NCBI RefSeq assembly: GCF_900111825.1
Contig: NZ_FOJM01000002.1
Location: 124,001 to 188,000, forward strand
From: Pedobacter suwonensis
Lineage (GTDB): Bacteria; Bacteroidota; Bacteroidia; Sphingobacteriales; Sphingobacteriaceae
Length of the DNA stretch: 64,000 nucleotides
Direction: 5' to 3'
In this document: in pieces, positions 9,611 to 17,467 of the stretch
Layout: each line of letters opens with the position of its first letter
Position numbering within the stretch: position 1 is the stretch's first letter
Translations under genes and position numbers: made by a program
Notes under the pieces: generated by a model
The model's database searches: none
What the model saw: the letters and a program-made list of their open reading frames with translations, nothing else
What the model was told of the DNA's origin: nothing

Positions 9611-9676
9611 ATTTTTGATTGATAACTGCAGACTTTGATCTGCCAATCCCGAATTAACGGAAAAGCAATCAAAAAT
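9611..9676 (-). promoter_or_regulatory. Nested hairpin in the rpmH-rnpA spacer
   Basis: ATTTTTGATTG at 9611-9621 is the exact reverse complement of CAATCAAAAAT at 9666-9676. Inside it GCAGA (9628-9632) pairs with TCTGC (9639-9643). The structure would form in the polycistronic message exactly between the two cistrons, so it could tune relative expression or mRNA processing. Inference only. Confidence 0.4.
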
Positions 9677-9834
9677 TATGCTTTATGCTTGCGTTCGTCA
9701 GAAACTGTTAATCTTTTTCTTCCTTTAGCACGACGTGATGCTAATACTCGTCTGCCGTTAGCTGTTGCCATTCTTTCGCGGAAGCCGTGTTTATTTCTTC
9801 TCTTTCTTTGCGAAGGTTGGTATGTTCTTTTCAT
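9676..9834 (-). CDS. rpmH: 50S ribosomal protein L34
   Basis: This 52-residue, very basic protein begins [18 protein letters not shown] and continues [19 protein letters not shown], which is the L34 sequence; it is part of the large ribosomal subunit. It is too short for many gene finders. It heads the rpmH-rnpA-yidD operon. In many bacteria dnaA lies upstream of rpmH, but here the upstream neighbour is a LytTR operon. Confidence 0.97.
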   Translation of the reverse strand: MKRTYQPSQRKRRNKHGFRERMATANGRRVLASRRAKGRKRLTVSDERKHKA

Positions 9835-10073
9835 GACTGTATATTATCTATTGTAAAATTAAGAGGTGCAAATATAAAGCGATTTCTCTACAAATGCAAG
9901 AGTGACTAATTATTATTTTATATTTAATTGCAAAGCTAAAGAATCTTTTGAAAACAAATGCGATGAAAATACTTTTTGTGAGCCTGAGGGATAATGGCTA
10001 GTGTTATGCCATTGTGAGACGGAATGCACAACCAACCATAAATTTAGCTGTTGATGCTTGCCGGATAACCAGC

Positions 10074-10808
10074 TTAAAGCCCAAGCGCGGCCTTCAATTT
10101 CACATATCCTGTTTTGCTTACAGGAAGCCAGATATCAGACTTTAACAGTACCACATAGCTATCTTTTTCTTTTAGTTCTATTTTAGTTACCTGTGCCAGG
10201 TTAATGATGTACGATCGGTGTATGCGGATAAACTGGCTACTATCAAGGGTTTGTTCAAAATAAGCCATGGTTTTGTTTTTATAGAAAGCACCGTCAACAG
10301 TACTTAATTTCACGTAATCATCATCAGCCTCTAAGTAGTTAATATCGGCAACCGGAATGATTTTAATTACACCATCTTTTTTAACCACTACCCTATTGTT
10401 TTGGGCCGGGCTTAAAGCTGCCGCATCCAAAACAGCTTCTGTATTTTCGGCCTGGTTTAATTTGCCGGGTATTTTTTTGATGGCGGCATCGAAGCGCGAT
10501 TTATCAATCGGTTTAAGCAAATAATCTACTGCATTAACCTCAAATGCTTTAATGGCATACTCATCAAAAGCAGTGGTAAAAATTACGGCAGGCTTATCTT
10601 CTACCAGTTCGAGCATTTCAAAACCACTAATTTTAGGCATTTGTATGTCTAAAAAAATTAAATCGGGCTTATGCAAGGTAATGGCTTTCAAACCTTCAAA
10701 TCCGTCACCACATTCGGCTACAATTTCTATTTCTGCATGATCTGAAAGGTAATATTTTACAATATCTCTCGCTAAAGGCTCATCATCAATTAGTATTGTC
10801 CGGATCAT
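10074..10808 (-). CDS. LytTR-type response regulator
   Basis: A receiver domain (residues 1-120: IDDEPLARD acidic pair, phosphoacceptor Asp in LIFLDIQMPKISGFEML, Thr in IFTTAFDEYAIKAF, Lys in DYLLKPIDK) is joined to a C-terminal LytTR DNA-binding domain (about 140-244, with YLEADDDYVKL and FIRIHRSYIINLAQV). It should bind DNA as a phosphorylated dimer. It overlaps the kinase gene by 23 bp and is the last gene of a four-gene operon, so the kinase is its likely partner. The target genes cannot be read from the sequence. Confidence 0.93.
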   Translation of the reverse strand: MIRTILIDDEPLARDIVKYYLSDHAEIEIVAECGDGFEGLKAITLHKPDLIFLDIQMPKISGFEMLELVEDKPAVIFTTAFDEYAIKAFEVNAVDYLLKPIDKSRFDAAIKKIPGKLNQAENTEAVLDAAALSPAQNNRVVVKKDGVIKIIPVADINYLEADDDYVKLSTVDGAFYKNKTMAYFEQTLDSSQFIRIHRSYIINLAQVTKIELKEKDSYVVLLKSDIWLPVSKTGYVKLKAALGL

Positions 10809-11847
10809 TTTTTTGTGGAATTTTTAGGGTGGTAATATATAAATTATTTGCCTCAATATCGGTTTGTAATAAATGGGTATTTGCAAATAACAGATATAAC
10901 CTGCGTTTAATGGCACTTAAACCGAATCCTGTTCCTCCTGCAGCTTTCATTTCCGGATCGAAAGGATTTTGAACGCGCAATTGTAAAATATTATATTCAA
11001 CAGTAACGTCTATTTTGATCGTGATGCCGGCTGAAGTATTATAAAGGCCAAATTTAATGGCATTTTCCACAATAGGCTGCAACAATGTGCCTGGCAAACA
11101 AAGCTTTAAGGTATCTTCTGCAACATTTACTTCTACATTTAATCTATGGCTGAACCTCACTTTCTCTATATCAAGGTATAATTGAATATATTCCATTTCT
11201 TCCTCTACCGAAACCCATAATTCATCGTCGCGTTTTAGGGTGCCGCGCAGAAAAGAAGCTAATTTCGTAATCATCACGCCAGCTTCTTTTGGATTAACCA
11301 TGGTGAGTGCAAATACCGAATTTAAACTGTTAAAAAGAAAATGCGGCTGCAACTGGTGCCGGAGCTTATTTAACTCAGCCTCTTTAGCCAAACTTTTCGC
11401 TGCAGATAGTCGCTCATGCGTTTCTGACTGTTCTTCCAACCTATACCATAATATATTGGCTAATGCACACCAACCTAAGCACATAAAAGAAATCAGCCCC
11501 CTAAAGGCAAAAGAAAAATTATAAAAATCTTTATATTCTTTATAATCTGTAAAAATATAAAGCAAGCCATATTTGGCAGTATAAATAATCACTAATGTGA
11601 GCGCCAGTGTAATAATCAGTACATAAAGAATACGTTCATTTTTTGGCTGGTAATAACCCAGCATATTGCTTACTCCTATACAGGCCAATGCCAGCAAAAA
11701 GTTACTGGTTAAGCTATCAGTTATAGCTATCCACCAGGAAAAATTAACTACATAATGTAATCCAGCGGCACAAATTATCGTCCATAGGACTGCTATGGCC
11801 AATGATACTTTCTGTATTTGCGGAACGGATAAAGGTCTAGTTGTCAA
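10786..11847 (-). CDS. LytS-type sensor histidine kinase
   Basis: The N-terminal half (about 15-140) holds four or five membrane helices and no extracytoplasmic domain of note. A short coiled linker precedes the His_kinase (PF06580-type) H-box LRHQLQPHFLFNSLNSVF and a HATPase domain with PGTLLQPIVENAIKFGL and GTGFGLSAIKRRL. The kinase should phosphorylate the adjacent LytTR regulator. The start is a TTG ending at 11847, overlapping the DUF4288 gene by 11 bp; no ATG is available before the first membrane helix, so coupled initiation is likely. Confidence 0.92.
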   Translation of the reverse strand: MTTRPLSVPQIQKVSLAIAVLWTIICAAGLHYVVNFSWWIAITDSLTSNFLLALACIGVSNMLGYYQPKNERILYVLIITLALTLVIIYTAKYGLLYIFTDYKEYKDFYNFSFAFRGLISFMCLGWCALANILWYRLEEQSETHERLSAAKSLAKEAELNKLRHQLQPHFLFNSLNSVFALTMVNPKEAGVMITKLASFLRGTLKRDDELWVSVEEEMEYIQLYLDIEKVRFSHRLNVEVNVAEDTLKLCLPGTLLQPIVENAIKFGLYNTSAGITIKIDVTVEYNILQLRVQNPFDPEMKAAGGTGFGLSAIKRRLYLLFANTHLLQTDIEANNLYITTLKIPQKNDPDNTN

Positions 11848-12184
11848 AATGAGTTTGATTAGTTAATGAATTATTGCGATACGCCAGCTCTTCCAGATAT
11901 CGTGCAACCGATGTGGGCTCAACAATCCTGGAACTTACTTCTGCAACATCTTTAAGTGCTGCAACTTCAGATATCCCACCTACACCTAAAAACTTCCATA
12001 CTATTTTATCTCCCTGGCAATTGTTAAGAGAAGGATTAAAATGCATGGCATTCAAATTAGCCTTGCTTAAGGCCCGCCTGATACCATCCGCCTGGATTAA
12101 ACGTATCTGCTCGTTAAACTGTGGCGTATGTTTGCCTTCACCGCAAATTACTTGATAGATACAATTTACTGCAAACCATTTCAT
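11837..12184 (-). CDS. DUF4288-like small protein
   Basis: The 115-residue product starts MKWFAVNCIYQVICGEGKHT and contains PQFNEQIRLIQADG, which resembles the DUF4288 family of small soluble proteins with no known function. It has no signal peptide or membrane segment. Its position between a LiaF-like protein (23 bp upstream) and the kinase (11-bp overlap) suggests an accessory role in the same signalling pathway, but that is inference. Confidence 0.75.
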   Translation of the reverse strand: MKWFAVNCIYQVICGEGKHTPQFNEQIRLIQADGIRRALSKANLNAMHFNPSLNNCQGDKIVWKFLGVGGISEVAALKDVAEVSSRIVEPTSVARYLEELAYRNNSLTNQTHFDN

Positions 12185-12207
12185 AAGGCGTTATTTATCA
12201 TGAATAT

Positions 12208-12963
12208 TTAGAAACTTTTAATTTCAATCCCACCAAATAAAGCCGTGCCATCTAAAATCAATGTCTTTTTCAGCTCCGCAACCGGCATCACATGCGATCT
12301 TTTATCTTCAACACTACCAAATAATGCAGTTACATTTGATTTTATTGCCCAGTTTTGTGGTACAATCAATTTAATTCCGCCAAAAACGGCTGTTACATCA
12401 AGCGATACCGCTTCAGGAAAATCAGCCTGGGTCATTACAATATCTGCACCTCCAAAAACGGCTGTTACATTTCCACCCTGAAAGTTTTTGGTATATACCG
12501 TTTGATGACTACCCCCAAAAACAGCCATTACATCAATCACATCATTATTATTTATGTTATCCTGGTCTGCAACACTTTCGAAATCAAAATCAGCCTTTTT
12601 CTTACCTTTTTTCTTTAGAGACGAACAATGCTTTGGTTTGATAATTAAAAAGCTACCTACAATCACCAAACCAAGGCCTAACGCATATTTTGACAAATCG
12701 ATGTCCAGGCCAGGTATACGAATTAAGGTATTGTATGCACCGACTAAAATTAAGACCAGCCATCCTATCCCCTTAAAGTTACGGCGAACGCCGATAAATA
12801 CACCTAATAAAATTAAAAAATTAGACCAGCTGAATATCCATCCCGGAATATCTAACCCTATATTGTTTAACAAAAATGCAAGCCCAATAATGATGATGAT
12901 GAAACCGCTCCAAACCCGTCCTGAGTTGTTAAGCTGGTGATTATTATGATTTAAATTTTCCAT
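12208..12963 (-). CDS. LiaF-like membrane protein, first gene of a signalling operon
   Basis: About four membrane helices fill residues 18-110 (DUF5668-like). The C-terminal 110 residues carry five copies of a VTAVFGG-type motif (VMAVFGGS, VTAVFGGA, VTAVFGGI, VTALFGSV, GTALFGGI), the beta-helical pattern of LiaF C-terminal and related cell-wall-active antibiotic response domains. In Firmicutes LiaF restrains the LiaS kinase; here the gene heads an operon that ends in a LytS kinase and LytTR regulator, so an analogous envelope-stress brake is plausible but unproven. Confidence 0.82.
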   Translation of the reverse strand: MENLNHNNHQLNNSGRVWSGFIIIIIGLAFLLNNIGLDIPGWIFSWSNFLILLGVFIGVRRNFKGIGWLVLILVGAYNTLIRIPGLDIDLSKYALGLGLVIVGSFLIIKPKHCSSLKKKGKKKADFDFESVADQDNINNNDVIDVMAVFGGSHQTVYTKNFQGGNVTAVFGGADIVMTQADFPEAVSLDVTAVFGGIKLIVPQNWAIKSNVTALFGSVEDKRSHVMPVAELKKTLILDGTALFGGIEIKSF

Positions 12964-13095
12964 TTGTGCTCGTATTTAATAATCCAAAAATATTGATCGG
13001 CTCCCGATCGCCACATAAGCCACATGTAAGAAACCGGCAAACGGCGGTAAGCGACCTTATTTTGTCGGTGAAAATTATTTTGTTATTTTGAAAGC

Positions 13096-13968
13096 ATGAA
13101 ATTTATACTATTTGTGTTTGTTTTTGCTATTTCTACCGGCCTGTATGCGCAGGAAATAAGCAGCCATTACAAGATCTATGATGTAAAAAAACAAAAATCG
13201 ATCTCAATAGACGATATTATTGATGATATGGAACATGCTGATGTTTTATTTTTTGGCGAAGACCATAATGATTCTGTAGGACACCACCTCGAAGCGGAAC
13301 TTTTCAAAAAACTCGATTCAAAATATCCGCGGAAAGTGGCGTTATCCTTAGAGATGTTTCAAACCGATGTACAGCTTGAGGTAGATGAATACCTGGCAGG
13401 ATTGATCTCGGAAAAGAACTTTGTTAAGGAAAGCAGGGCCTGGGGAAATTATAAAGATTACAGACCTTTAATTGAATATGCCAAACAAAACAGTTTGAAA
13501 GTTATCGCGGCAAATGCGGCAACACGTTACAGCAATGCTGTTACACTTAATGGTTTAAAGGTGTTAGAAAAGTTCCCTAAAGCATCGTTCGGTTTTTTAC
13601 CTCCATTGCCTGTTGATACCGCGCAGGGTAGGTATTATGAAAAATTCACAGAAACCCTGGGCGGGCATAACATGGGTACGATGAAAATTTACCAGACCCA
13701 AAATTTATGGGATGCGACCATGGCCTGGTCTATCAATAGGTTTATTAAAGCAAACAAAGGCATTAAGGTTTTACAGCTGAACGGTCGTTTCCACAGCGAT
13801 GAAAAGCTTGGTACAGTGGCCAAACTCAAAAAACTCAATCCAAAATTGGCAATTTTGAATATCTCGTCGTTTTCTGATGAAAGTTTTGCCAATCCCGAAT
13901 GGGAAAAATTTCGTTCTCTTGGTGATTACATCATCATCACCGACCCAAAGGTTAAAAGAAGTTATTAA
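13096..13968 (+). CDS. ChaN-like haem-binding family protein
   Basis: A signal peptide (MKFILFVFVFAISTGLYAQ) precedes a domain of about 270 residues. The family signature VLFFGEDHNDSVGHHLEAEL is present, followed by ALSLEMFQ and VLQLNGRFHSD, the conserved Glu/His set of the ChaN (PF04187) family. ChaN from Campylobacter binds haem pairs; other members have no settled function. No lipobox cysteine is seen, so it is probably periplasmic. It is divergent from the LiaF-like operon and ends just before a shared terminator. Confidence 0.85.
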   Translation: MKFILFVFVFAISTGLYAQEISSHYKIYDVKKQKSISIDDIIDDMEHADVLFFGEDHNDSVGHHLEAELFKKLDSKYPRKVALSLEMFQTDVQLEVDEYLAGLISEKNFVKESRAWGNYKDYRPLIEYAKQNSLKVIAANAATRYSNAVTLNGLKVLEKFPKASFGFLPPLPVDTAQGRYYEKFTETLGGHNMGTMKIYQTQNLWDATMAWSINRFIKANKGIKVLQLNGRFHSDEKLGTVAKLKKLNPKLAILNISSFSDESFANPEWEKFRSLGDYIIITDPKVKRSY

Positions 13969-13974
13969 AACGAA

Positions 13975-14009
13975 AAAGCTCCGCATCTGGGATTGGTGAG
14001 CGGAGCTTT
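13975..14009. terminator. Bidirectional rho-independent terminator
   Basis: AAAGCTCCGC at 13975-13984 pairs perfectly with GCGGAGCTTT at 14000-14009 around a 15-nt loop, with A- and T-rich flanks on the two sides. It sits in the 46-bp gap between the convergent chaN-like gene and mscL and can serve both. Confidence 0.85.
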
Positions 14010-14014
14010 GTGTT

Positions 14015-14464
14015 TTATGCTTTTGCTTTTAGCAAATCTCTGATTTCTGTTAGAAGCACTTCTTCTTTGGTAGGCGCAGGTGGTGTGGCAACAGCTACCG
14101 CTTCCTCTTTCTTTTTCATTCTGTTAATGGTTTTCACCATAATAAAAACAATCAGGGCCAGTAAAAAGAAATTTATCGCAACCGTAATAAAATTTCCATA
14201 TGCAAATATAGCGGCGTCGGGTGCAGCCTTTTTCGCCTCAGCTAATGATGCACCCTCCGGGATTAGCTCTGATCCTTTACCCATGGCAAAATAAATGCTG
14301 CTAAAATCGGGTTTGCCAACCATAGCAGCCACCACAGGCATAATCAAATCTTCAATTATACTGGTTACAATTTTACCAAAAGCCCCGCCAATAATAACTC
14401 CGACTGCTAAATCGAAAGCATTGCCCTTAATGGCAAACTCCTTAAATTCTTTTACAAACCCCAT
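14015..14464 (-). CDS. mscL: Large-conductance mechanosensitive channel
   Basis: MscL is a homopentameric inner-membrane pore that opens under membrane tension to release solutes on hypo-osmotic shock. The N-terminus (MGFVKEFKEFAIKGNAFDLA) and first helix VGVIIGGAFGKIVTSIIEDL are diagnostic; a second helix (ITVAINFFLLALIVFIMVK) and a charged C-terminal bundle (LLTEIRDLLKAKA) follow. The periplasmic loop is somewhat long at 149 residues total. Monocistronic. Confidence 0.96.
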   Translation of the reverse strand: MGFVKEFKEFAIKGNAFDLAVGVIIGGAFGKIVTSIIEDLIMPVVAAMVGKPDFSSIYFAMGKGSELIPEGASLAEAKKAAPDAAIFAYGNFITVAINFFLLALIVFIMVKTINRMKKKEEAVAVATPPAPTKEEVLLTEIRDLLKAKA

Positions 14465-14603
14465 ATTGTATTAGCTTAGTTTTATTTATTTACTAAAATA
14501 GCAAACATTAAACTCAATGCAAACGTTTAGCAAATAATTTTAAAAACCGAACATATCAATAGGCATTTGGGTCAAATCAGCATAATATCTGAAATCTATT
14601 GTT

Positions 14604-14611
14604 TATTTTTG
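14604..14611 (+). promoter_or_regulatory. Possible -7 promoter element of rpoN
   Basis: TATTTTTG matches the Bacteroidota -7 consensus TAnnTTTG and lies 22 bp before the rpoN ATG. No convincing TTG -33 element is found at the expected distance, so this is a weak call. Confidence 0.3.
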
Positions 14612-14633
14612 CGCTATTCTTTTTTTATTTACT

Positions 14634-16106
14634 ATGCTAAAACAACATCTACAACAAAAATTATTACAAAAGTTATCGCCGCAACAAATACAGTTTATTA
14701 AATTGTTGCAGGTGCCAACCGTTGCTTTAGATACCCGTGTAAAAGAAGAACTTGAAGACAATCCGGCGCTGGAAGATCCAAGTTTAATGACTCAGGATGA
14801 GCCAAAAAGCGAATATGATGACCTAAATGATAGTCCTGATGATTACGAACAATCATCAGAAGACACCAGCATGGACGAATTTAATGTAGATGATTATTTG
14901 CAGGACGATTCGGCGAACGATTATAGCACCAACTATAATAATGGCGACGACGACGAGGAGAAAAAAGAAACGCCAATTGCCATTGAAAGCACCTTTTTTG
15001 AAAGTTTACAGGAGCAATTAGACCTTATACCCTTGTCCGATCAGGATTTTATTATCGGTAAACAGATCATTGGCAGTTTGGATGATGACGGCTATTTACG
15101 CCGTCCGTTGGGTTCCATGATCGATGACCTTGCTTTTTCTCAGAATGTAATGGTTGAGGAAGAGGATGTATTGGAAATGTTAAAACTGATCCAGGGATTC
15201 GATCCTCCCGGTATTGGCGCAAGAGACCTGAAAGAATGTTTATTGATCCAGTTAAAAAGAAAAGACACCAACAATCCGATTATAGTTAAAGCAATGAATG
15301 TTGTAGAAAACTATCTGGACGAGTTTACGCGCAAACATTACGATAAATTAGAAAAAAGTTTAGGCTTGGATAGTGAAGAGCTTAAAGAGGTAGTAAATGA
15401 AATTTTACGTTTAAACCCTAAACCGGGTGATGCCAACCAGGTAACCACAAAGCAGATGCAGATTATTCCTGATTTCCACATCAGCAATAATGATGGTGTT
15501 TTGATTCTGACTTTGAATTCAAAAAATGCCCCTGAGCTGAAAGTGAGTAGATCTTACCAGGAAATGTTTGAGCATTATGACAAAGCTTCATCTAAAGATA
15601 AAAAGTTGAAAGAGGCCGTTCAGTTTGTTAAACAAAAATTAGATTCTGCAAGGTGGTTTATTGATGCGATTAAACAAAGACAACAAACTTTGTTAAAAAC
15701 AATGAACGCCATCATGCACTACCAGTATGAATATTTTTTAACAGCTGATGAGCGTAAGATGCGCCCGATGATTTTAAAAGATATTGCAGATAAAATCGAT
15801 ATGGATATCTCAACCGTATCGAGGGTGGCAAACTCTAAATACGTACAAACCGAATTTGGTACATTTTTATTAAAATCTTTCTTCTCCGAAGCGATACAAA
15901 CCGAAAATGGTGAAGAAGTTTCGAATAAAGAAGTTAAAAAAATATTAGAAGACTGTATTGGTAACGAAGATAAACGCAAACCTCTGGCAGATGAAAAACT
16001 AACCGAAATTTTAAAAGAAAGAGGTTATAACATTGCCAGAAGAACAGTTGCCAAATATCGCGAGCAAATGAATATCCCTGTAGCCAGGCTAAGGAAAGAG
16101 CTTTAA
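14634..16106 (+). CDS. rpoN: RNA polymerase sigma-54 factor
   Basis: Sigma-54 directs core polymerase to -24/-12 promoters that need an AAA+ activator. The 490-residue protein has the glutamine- and leucine-rich region I (MLKQHLQQKLLQKLSPQQIQ), an acidic region II (about 55-115, DDDEEKKE), the core-binding region, a helix-turn-helix segment (DISTVSRVANSKYV) and the RpoN box ARRTVAKYRE near the C-terminus, which contacts the -24 element. No enhancer-binding activator is encoded in the window. It is monocistronic, divergent from mscL. Confidence 0.97.
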   Translation: MLKQHLQQKLLQKLSPQQIQFIKLLQVPTVALDTRVKEELEDNPALEDPSLMTQDEPKSEYDDLNDSPDDYEQSSEDTSMDEFNVDDYLQDDSANDYSTNYNNGDDDEEKKETPIAIESTFFESLQEQLDLIPLSDQDFIIGKQIIGSLDDDGYLRRPLGSMIDDLAFSQNVMVEEEDVLEMLKLIQGFDPPGIGARDLKECLLIQLKRKDTNNPIIVKAMNVVENYLDEFTRKHYDKLEKSLGLDSEELKEVVNEILRLNPKPGDANQVTTKQMQIIPDFHISNNDGVLILTLNSKNAPELKVSRSYQEMFEHYDKASSKDKKLKEAVQFVKQKLDSARWFIDAIKQRQQTLLKTMNAIMHYQYEYFLTADERKMRPMILKDIADKIDMDISTVSRVANSKYVQTEFGTFLLKSFFSEAIQTENGEEVSNKEVKKILEDCIGNEDKRKPLADEKLTEILKERGYNIARRTVAKYREQMNIPVARLRKEL

Positions 16107-16111
16107 TATAG

Positions 16112-16359
16112 GAGGCTGTCTCAGAAATGATTTTGGAGATTTTTGGCAAAATAATATTTTGAAAGGGCGTCATTCCCGTGAAAACGGGAACCACGGAGTG
16201 CTCAGCGAAGCTAATCTTAACGAGATAGAACGGCAACTAAATAAGTCCATACAAAGCATTAAGATGCCCATCCGATGGCTATAGGATCAAGCTGGGCATG
16301 ACGACATCACCAAATTTAATTCTATTGCTATTATTTAATCTCCCATTTGAGACAGGCTC
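16112..16359. mobile_element. MITE-like element containing a spacer repeat
   Basis: The left end GAGGCTGTCTCAGAAATG (from 16112) matches the reverse complement of the right end, CATTTGAGACAGGCTC (to 16359), with one mismatch and a two-base gap; such GAGGCTGTCTCA termini are common in insertion sequences. No transposase is present in the roughly 250 bp. Inside, 16168-16304 is a copy of a dispersed spacer repeat that also occurs near 27735, 34341 and 59580. No clear target duplication was found. It accounts for most of the 349-bp gene-free gap after rpoN. Confidence 0.55.
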
Positions 16360-16455
16360 TTGATAAGTTAGCATTTGAAATGCTATATGATGAGTCTTTT
16401 GGCGATGAAATCGCCGTTCCCGTACATCCCGATTGCAAATCGGGACGATGTATGA

Positions 16456-17466
16456 CTACCACATCTTGATATAAGAAGGCACTTTATAGATATTATTCAG
16501 CATCAAACCCAATACTATCTCGTGGCTTCCGTTGCTTACCTGGTTCAACTGCGAGGTGGTAAAATCGTAGGAATAAGTCAGGTTAACCATCTTTCCAATA
16601 TTGAAGCCTGCCATTGCAGCAAAAGAATCGTCTTTACGGTAGCTTCCGCCTAACCATATTTTATCTTTAAAAGCCAGTTTCAGGTTAACATCTACAGAAA
16701 CGGGGGCAGGCGATACATATTTTACCATAACCGACGGAATGGCTGAAATTTCGTCATCAACAAAAAATTTATATCCTGCGGTAGCGAAATAATGCGGCAC
16801 CTCTTTACCTAAATTATAATTGTTATCGCCTGTAAAACTTAACTTTTGAGGCAAAATTTGCTGCACAGAAACACCTGCAAACATCCTGGCTCCATATAAC
16901 CACAATCCTACACTCAAATCAGGTTTAACCTGGTTAATCAATGCCCTGTTCATAACCGGATCTATAGGTGTATCGAAAGTAAGTGCATTTGCATCTAATG
17001 CAATACTCGAAATACCTGCTGCCACCCCGGCCGAAAGGTTAAAATTATTACTCAGTTGTAAATGATAAGCATAAGTAACATTGGCATCCAGCCTTTTTAT
17101 CGGACCGGCTTTATCTAAAACAGCGGTAACTCCCATTCCATGGTGAGATGGAGACGACATATAATTTTGCGTATAATTCCTGTCCATGGGATTCCCCGTT
17201 TGTTCCGGAAAAGAGGTTAATGCATTACTCCATAACTGGTTATCGCCCAGTGCCCAGTGTGCTGATACAAAAGAAGTTTGTGGTGCATCTGTAATGCCCG
17301 ACCACTGTTTACGGTAACCAGCTTTAAAATCGAGGTAATTTTCAATTCCGGAGAGCGCTGGATTTAGCAGGTACTGATTAAAAATGTATTGCGTATACTG
17401 TGGCTTTTGCTGTGCAAAAACGTTAAGTGATGCAAAAAGTGCAAATGTGGTGATGAGCTTCTTCAA
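16456..17466 (-). CDS. PorP/SprF family type IX secretion outer-membrane protein
   Basis: PorP/SprF proteins are outer-membrane barrels that act with the type IX secretion system, typically each serving one CHU_C (type B) cargo encoded next to it. The 336-residue protein has a signal peptide (MKKLITTFALFASLNVFAQ) and the family opening QYTQYIFNQYLLNPALSG, followed by GYRKQWSGI. The start is a TTG ending at 17466, one base after the upstream gene's TAA, with no alternative ATG nearby, so translational coupling to the cargo gene is likely. Confidence 0.92.
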   Translation of the reverse strand: MKKLITTFALFASLNVFAQQKPQYTQYIFNQYLLNPALSGIENYLDFKAGYRKQWSGITDAPQTSFVSAHWALGDNQLWSNALTSFPEQTGNPMDRNYTQNYMSSPSHHGMGVTAVLDKAGPIKRLDANVTYAYHLQLSNNFNLSAGVAAGISSIALDANALTFDTPIDPVMNRALINQVKPDLSVGLWLYGARMFAGVSVQQILPQKLSFTGDNNYNLGKEVPHYFATAGYKFFVDDEISAIPSVMVKYVSPAPVSVDVNLKLAFKDKIWLGGSYRKDDSFAAMAGFNIGKMVNLTYSYDFTTSQLNQVSNGSHEIVLGLMLNNIYKVPSYIKMW

Positions 17467-17467
17467 T

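Noticed and set aside
9635..9856. Plus-strand open frame of 73 codons
   Set aside because: It is the complement of rpmH, which is unmistakable on the minus strand.
12208..12963. Tandem DNA repeats with CCAAAAACGGCTGT
   Set aside because: They encode the repeated VTAVFGG motif of the LiaF-like protein on the minus strand.
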